DNA of 64,000 nt. Origin: Sulfidibacter corallicola. Lineage in GTDB: Bacteria; Acidobacteriota; Holophagae; Acanthopleuribacterales; Acanthopleuribacteraceae. Under the pieces are notes generated by a model that was given only the letters and a program-made list of their open reading frames with translations, ran no database searches and was not told the origin of the DNA. Shown here piece by piece: positions 61,501-64,000 of this stretch. Each line of letters starts with the position of its first letter. The stretch's first letter is position 1. A program made the position numbers and the translations under genes. The stretch lies in NCBI RefSeq assembly GCF_017498545.1, contig NZ_CP071793.1, positions 7,682,256-7,746,255 on the forward strand. Reading direction: 5' to 3'.

Positions 61501-63147
61501 CAACAGGCCATCAAGCGAAAGCTCGTCGAAGGAGGCATCCCAGAAGCCGAACTGGCGATCATTAACAGCAAGACCTGTAAAACGTTGGCGCAACGTCAGA
61601 AGATTCAGGACGATTTCAACAGTGGCCACACACGGGTCGTCATCGGCGGCGTGGTCGCGAGTGAAGGCCTGGACTTACAGAAAAACGCCGTGGCGATCCA
61701 CTTCAACACGATTTGCTGGAACGCGCAGGCGATGCACCAGCGAACGGGTCGGGCGGTCCGGCAAGGGAATCCCCACCCACGGGTGCACCTCTTCTATTAC
61801 TTGCTGGACGGGACCCTGGTTGTATACCGGTTCGCGACCTGTCAAAACAAAAGCCACTGGTGGGAAATGCTACGCAAAGCACAAACCGACAATATCCAGG
61901 AGTCGGTGTTCAGTGAGGGGATCTCAGATGAGATGATCGCGTCGCTGGCACCCGATCCGGTCGTGGCCCTGCTTGAATTGAAAAACCTACGCCGAGAGAA
62001 AGAACTGGCCAAGCAGATGAAGGACTTCAGGAAGCTGTTGCTTCAGATGTTGGAGTTTATGGGACCGATTCACCAAGGGGGTGGTGCGCCGGTCTTGAGC
62101 CAGTTGGAAGAACGGATTCGGACCTTGGAATGGATTCCAGAGCGTATCGTCCAAGAAGGTCTGCGACGGGTTTGGACCTACCACCATTTTGGGCGTGCCA
62201 TCGTTCCTCCGAAAGTCGCGAACAAGGCCGAGCGATGGACACGGACCATCACCAACGCACTCAAGGATTACCAACACAGATTGGATCTTTGGGGGGATTC
62301 GATTCTGGGAACCGTGTTCGGATTGACGGTAGAAGAGGGCGAGGTCGTGTTCCGTTGTACCGTCGAATCCCTGGTCCCGGAGACCTTTCGGGATCGAATT
62401 CCGGAATGCCCGGAAACCTTCATCCTGCCACAGGAAACGAAGACATCGATCAGGGATAGATTTTTGGCGCAAGGTCGTCGCATGATCGTGCTGGGAGAGT
62501 TGGGTTCCACCACATCGGACATCAAACCAGAGACGGTTATAGATGTGTCTGCCCATGCCGAAGCGGAGGAACACTCTGATCAGAGGACTGCCCAACCTGC
62601 GGTCCAACCATCGGAGAAGTCCACATCACCACACCAGGTGCCCGCAGAAGTCGAGGAGCACGCCACGGCTGCGGCAATCCCAAAGGCATCGGATTCCGAC
62701 GTGAAGGTTTCTCATCTTGAACCCGAACCTGTGAGTGCGTCAGCCGGATCCGAACTGGCGAAAATGCCTACGGTTGAAGACCCTGAACCGAACACCTCTG
62801 AACCTCTGGTTGTTTGTGCTGTCTCTGTGAAACCCGAGCCTCAGGCCGTGAGCCAGATCAAAGCCGAGCCGTCCGTCACAGCGCCGAAGGCTGGTTCCAA
62901 ACCCCCACCGACGACAAAAACGACGCGGCCGAAAACGCGAAACCCCAGAGTCGCCAGCAAAAAGACCAAAACAGAACGCATCTCGATGGCTAAAAAACCA
63001 GCGCAGCCCAAGCGCAAGACCAAGGTCCCCCAGGGGCAGATGCTCTTGCCAGGCATGGACGCGTACCTGAAGGGTGTCGAACCCAAAGTGGCCGAGGTCA
63101 AACCGATGCCGAACCAAATGGAACTACCCTTGGCGAAGGCAAGTTGA
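58528..63147 (+). CDS. Large N6-adenine methyltransferase-superfamily II helicase fusion
   Basis: 1,539 residues. The frame is open from 58384, but that stretch is the structured leader; GTG 58528 has GGGAGG upstream. Residues about 33-112 hold methyltransferase motifs: ADLGAGTGNLTRG (SAM binding) and ICNPPFGKR (catalytic NPPF). Helicase motifs follow: DVGLGKT (about 595, Walker A), LLIVDEAHNYKSL (752, DEAH), GLTATPVTNS (805), VASEGLDLQKNAV (motif V) and MHQRTGRAVRQGN (1069, motif VI). The C-terminal 170 residues are a Pro/Glu/Lys linker with a basic patch, and end with QMLLPGM and QMELPL, resembling beta-clamp-binding peptides. Such fusions occur on plasmids, ICEs and phages, where they protect or unwind element DNA. 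No restriction nuclease is adjacent. Confidence 0.85.
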   Translation: MTVQFYPTKPIVAYHLGDLFFRQCTSSLESFADLGAGTGNLTRGILSKYPQAWGQPTAHLVEPVRRTDGKGHFELQSFVDQSDARLYQTTAEEFAVTYATPDMVDAVICNPPFGKRIGTTSLDELVTDIHLPQLFCFESYFLFLASQIAKTWMMFILPDSFANQAENQFMLRRLANMGWNLQDLRRLPLDACDNSLVHMSLWLFKRVGPTETVFDWVDRAIATAQAHNGSPLYRQVTEETVTNRHGPLQGYLLPETPLISSSQAFKTTKVWAPDLTVPAIHWTPEPQPIGTLWERQGCMYALTDSGWAPANEGGYAEGLPVSKPFQRARRAHALFRAGLAYTAYTLLECLDLAALRKEYGTFGFGSFLAGLEKGPSVPDPIARDLANLRLVNIAADLLTGFEQPVHLARIGDALFDPDSLDVPQIASLAVRFGEDRLLPQNRKTLDEALQSHQIPLSQLKLRAAWIPRPMIETLFGLATGRDGFYYSPRRKAPMLTALYSGVVAYLNYGRGGKRIREGDPDIYELACREFASWANGWARPEAPHLRRQLHLHYLATKTESTNVLACLGSLQPSVPPHWYQKEDVPFMLSGGLLAWDVGLGKTFGAILAAVSHGSKAVIVVPLAVLSKWAKEVRIFFPELPFRVLGFRKSRRDSTKYVRSTADMEQQVRDSFFNPTIRIILTTYERWAALTLDPQERIRADKEEALDRYGSSDNETIKKQRAAFVQYAAERNYHFGGLFKFTDLPLKNLLLIVDEAHNYKSLYAMPTGGWGDSLVMAGGCGESKRARDLRMKADLIREAGGKVLGLTATPVTNSVAEAFNMLRLFYPDALAKRGIYSVQAFIDSFCTIEPICTVKLSGQAVIGNTITGFTNLNELKSIWQEAMIARTAKDAKLKLPEVEETVIRIEPKGDLALYIDDQKEQLAESLSQNPSDSDTKVPHLFTVMARLNAVAEYPGLCDVESNPKMTRMVDQLMQLYRETTGGQIVFSDMTEAQQAIKRKLVEGGIPEAELAIINSKTCKTLAQRQKIQDDFNSGHTRVVIGGVVASEGLDLQKNAVAIHFNTICWNAQAMHQRTGRAVRQGNPHPRVHLFYYLLDGTLVVYRFATCQNKSHWWEMLRKAQTDNIQESVFSEGISDEMIASLAPDPVVALLELKNLRREKELAKQMKDFRKLLLQMLEFMGPIHQGGGAPVLSQLEERIRTLEWIPERIVQEGLRRVWTYHHFGRAIVPPKVANKAERWTRTITNALKDYQHRLDLWGDSILGTVFGLTVEEGEVVFRCTVESLVPETFRDRIPECPETFILPQETKTSIRDRFLAQGRRMIVLGELGSTTSDIKPETVIDVSAHAEAEEHSDQRTAQPAVQPSEKSTSPHQVPAEVEEHATAAAIPKASDSDVKVSHLEPEPVSASAGSELAKMPTVEDPEPNTSEPLVVCAVSVKPEPQAVSQIKAEPSVTAPKAGSKPPPTTKTTRPKTRNPRVASKKTKTERISMAKKPAQPKRKTKVPQGQMLLPGMDAYLKGVEPKVAEVKPMPNQMELPLAKAS

Positions 63148-63156
63148 TCTTCAGCA

Positions 63157-63187
63157 GGGAGCGCATTCAAGGATGCGTTCCCGTTCT
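63157..63187 (+). terminator. Terminator-like hairpin after the helicase gene
   Basis: GGGAGCGCAT (63157-63166) pairs with ATGCGTTCCC (63173-63182, one G-T pair), followed by a pyrimidine run (GTTCTTCC). Confidence 0.6.
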
Positions 63188-63200
63188 TCCTCTCTCCGCA

Positions 63201-63342
63201 GGCTTCCCGATGGGGCGCCAAGATCGGTGCTGAACCCGACACGGGCCAGCCACGCTTCGCTGTTCCGGCTTGCCCGACTCGGAACCTGCACCGGGATGCC
63301 GCCCAAATCGGGAAGCCGCGCGCTTCCCTTGGGAGGAAGACG
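63201..63342 (+). promoter_or_regulatory. Structured 5-prime leader, type II (copy 2)
   Basis: P1 GGCTTCCCGAT (63201-63211)/ATCGGGAAGCC (63307-63317), 11 bp perfect; P2 GGTGC (63226-63230)/GCACC (63288-63292); P3 CCGA (63236-63239)/TCGG (63279-63282); P4 GGGC-c-AGCC (63243-63251)/GGCT-t-GCCC (63267-63275), same loop as the copy at 58426 bar one base. CTTCC and GGAAG then fold over the Shine-Dalgarno GGGAGG before ATG 63343. P1-P3 differ in sequence from the other copy but keep pairing. Confidence 0.65.
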
Positions 63343-64000
63343 ATGTTCCACACAGTTCGCATCCATCATCAGACCTACATAACCTGCCGCTATCTGTGCC
63401 ATGGTGATTACACCGGAAGTAGCATCGAAGCTGCCAACATCCGCTATTTGGAAGAACTCAAGTTTCTCAACCCGGTTCCAAGAACCTCTTCAGATCCGAG
63501 ATTTGAGAAATACTGGCACCCCACCGACATTTCGGAACAACGGTTAATCAGGTTCAAAAAAGGGAGTGCGGCCGTTCCCGACATCGAAGCCATTCGCAAA
63601 CCTTTGTTCAAAACCTACTTGGATCCCTGTACCTTCCAAGTTTGGATGGCCGAGGGCCTAGCCGCCAAGTACCGGATCGCGTCCCGCCTCGAACAATACC
63701 CCATCCTATGTGAGGACTTGGTTACAGAAGTCGAAATGGCCTGGGAAGCCGAGGACTTTTCCCTGTGGATCGATGGCGATATCGGTCGCCTTCTGGAGGA
63801 TGGCATGGAAGGCGTGAATCCAGCGCTCGCCAAGGTGTGGGCCAACCTGTCCGAAGATGCCCGCTTCGCGTTGTATCACACCACCAAAGAGTCGATGGGC
63901 ATCGATTACCTCGCGAGTCCAGGCGGGGAGCGCGGTCTTTCAACGGGGTTATCTTGCCTGATTCCCCGCATCGCAACCTCTCTGAGCCAACACACCCTAA
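63343..64000 (+). CDS. Unknown protein, cut by the right window edge
   Basis: 219 codons are open from ATG 63343 (GGGAGG upstream) to the edge, with no stop. Visible features are an N-terminal beta-like MFHTVRIHHQTYITCRYLCH, a charged middle with WHPTDISEQRLIRFKKGSAA, then WEAEDFSLWIDGDIGRLLED and ALAKVWANLSEDARFALYHT helices. It has no signal peptide. It shares the type II leader with the helicase-methyltransferase directly upstream, so it probably belongs to the same control group. No family is recognised from this part. Confidence 0.7.
   Translation, partial: MFHTVRIHHQTYITCRYLCHGDYTGSSIEAANIRYLEELKFLNPVPRTSSDPRFEKYWHPTDISEQRLIRFKKGSAAVPDIEAIRKPLFKTYLDPCTFQVWMAEGLAAKYRIASRLEQYPILCEDLVTEVEMAWEAEDFSLWIDGDIGRLLEDGMEGVNPALAKVWANLSEDARFALYHTTKESMGIDYLASPGGERGLSTGLSCLIPRIATSLSQHTL

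Noticed and set aside
1-64000. CRISPR array, tRNA or rRNA genes
   Set aside because: No regularly spaced identical repeats and no cloverleaf or rRNA-like sequence were seen on either strand.

Overview
This is a 64 kb stretch of a Gram-negative bacterial genome with moderate to high GC and strong local swings. Several products carry Sec signal peptides or lipoboxes. Giant Rhs/YD-repeat proteins, YncE-like propellers, dockerin repeats and a PP2C phosphatase suggest a large-genome predatory, surface-living or marine bacterium; Acidobacteriota of the Acanthopleuribacter/Sulfidibacter kind or a myxobacterium-like lineage would fit. No rRNA, tRNA or ribosomal protein gene is present, so the taxonomy is inference only. 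The window looks like an accessory region (plasmid, integrative element or genomic island).

Layout. 0-7.8 kb: an edge-truncated unknown gene, a tyrosine recombinase with a dyad next to its start, a STAND-like NTPase with Sel1 repeats, a small RHH-like protein, a 46-codon acidic ORF, and a His-rich secreted protein behind a promoter overlapped by a perfect inverted repeat. 8-13.6 kb: insertion-sequence remains, namely a DDE transposase bounded by related hairpins, a truncated ISL3-type transposase, an IS3-family element broken in both ORFs, and an IS21-type end with broken istA and intact istB. 13.8-25.5 kb: a plasmid/ICE-like module with a divergent pair of paralogous small proteins around a palindromic operator, an AlpA/excisionase-like protein, two SSB-like OB-fold proteins, a separate small protein ending in an SSB-type acidic tail, a pair of Cys-rich Zn-ribbon/winged-helix paralogues, and a pair of large proteins resembling replication-relaxation proteins. 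The large helicase-methyltransferase at 58.5-63.1 kb probably belongs to the same backbone.

25.5-41.7 kb is a polymorphic-toxin locus on the minus strand. A 4,516-residue Sec-exported Rhs protein ends in a DUF2235/Tle1-like lipase domain. It is followed, with stop and start overlapping, by a three-TM membrane protein that is probably its immunity protein, and then by AT-rich orphan genes bounded by a 109-nt imperfect direct repeat. 42.6-45.1 kb holds a membrane-anchored relative of the 14 kb paralogue family and a TPR protein. 46.6-47.4 kb is a PP2C phosphatase. 47.85-57.25 kb is a translationally coupled three-gene operon: beta-propeller/LRR protein, cohesin-like/dockerin protein, and Rhs protein with an internal dockerin pair and a ParB-like C-terminal tip. 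A candidate immunity gene follows.

The most unusual signal is in the gene-free leaders. Two leaders (58.4 and 63.2 kb) share a nearly identical core inside flanking helices whose sequences differ but whose pairing is kept, and both end in a hairpin that buries the Shine-Dalgarno. Three others (15.5, 16.9 and 19.4 kb) share a long stem ending 61-62 nt before the start codon and a second GGGG/CCCC hairpin. All five precede backbone genes (SSB-like, Zn-ribbon, helicase-methylase, unknown). I propose a post-transcriptional regulon with a cis-acting structured RNA family. It is inferred by eye and needs covariation analysis.
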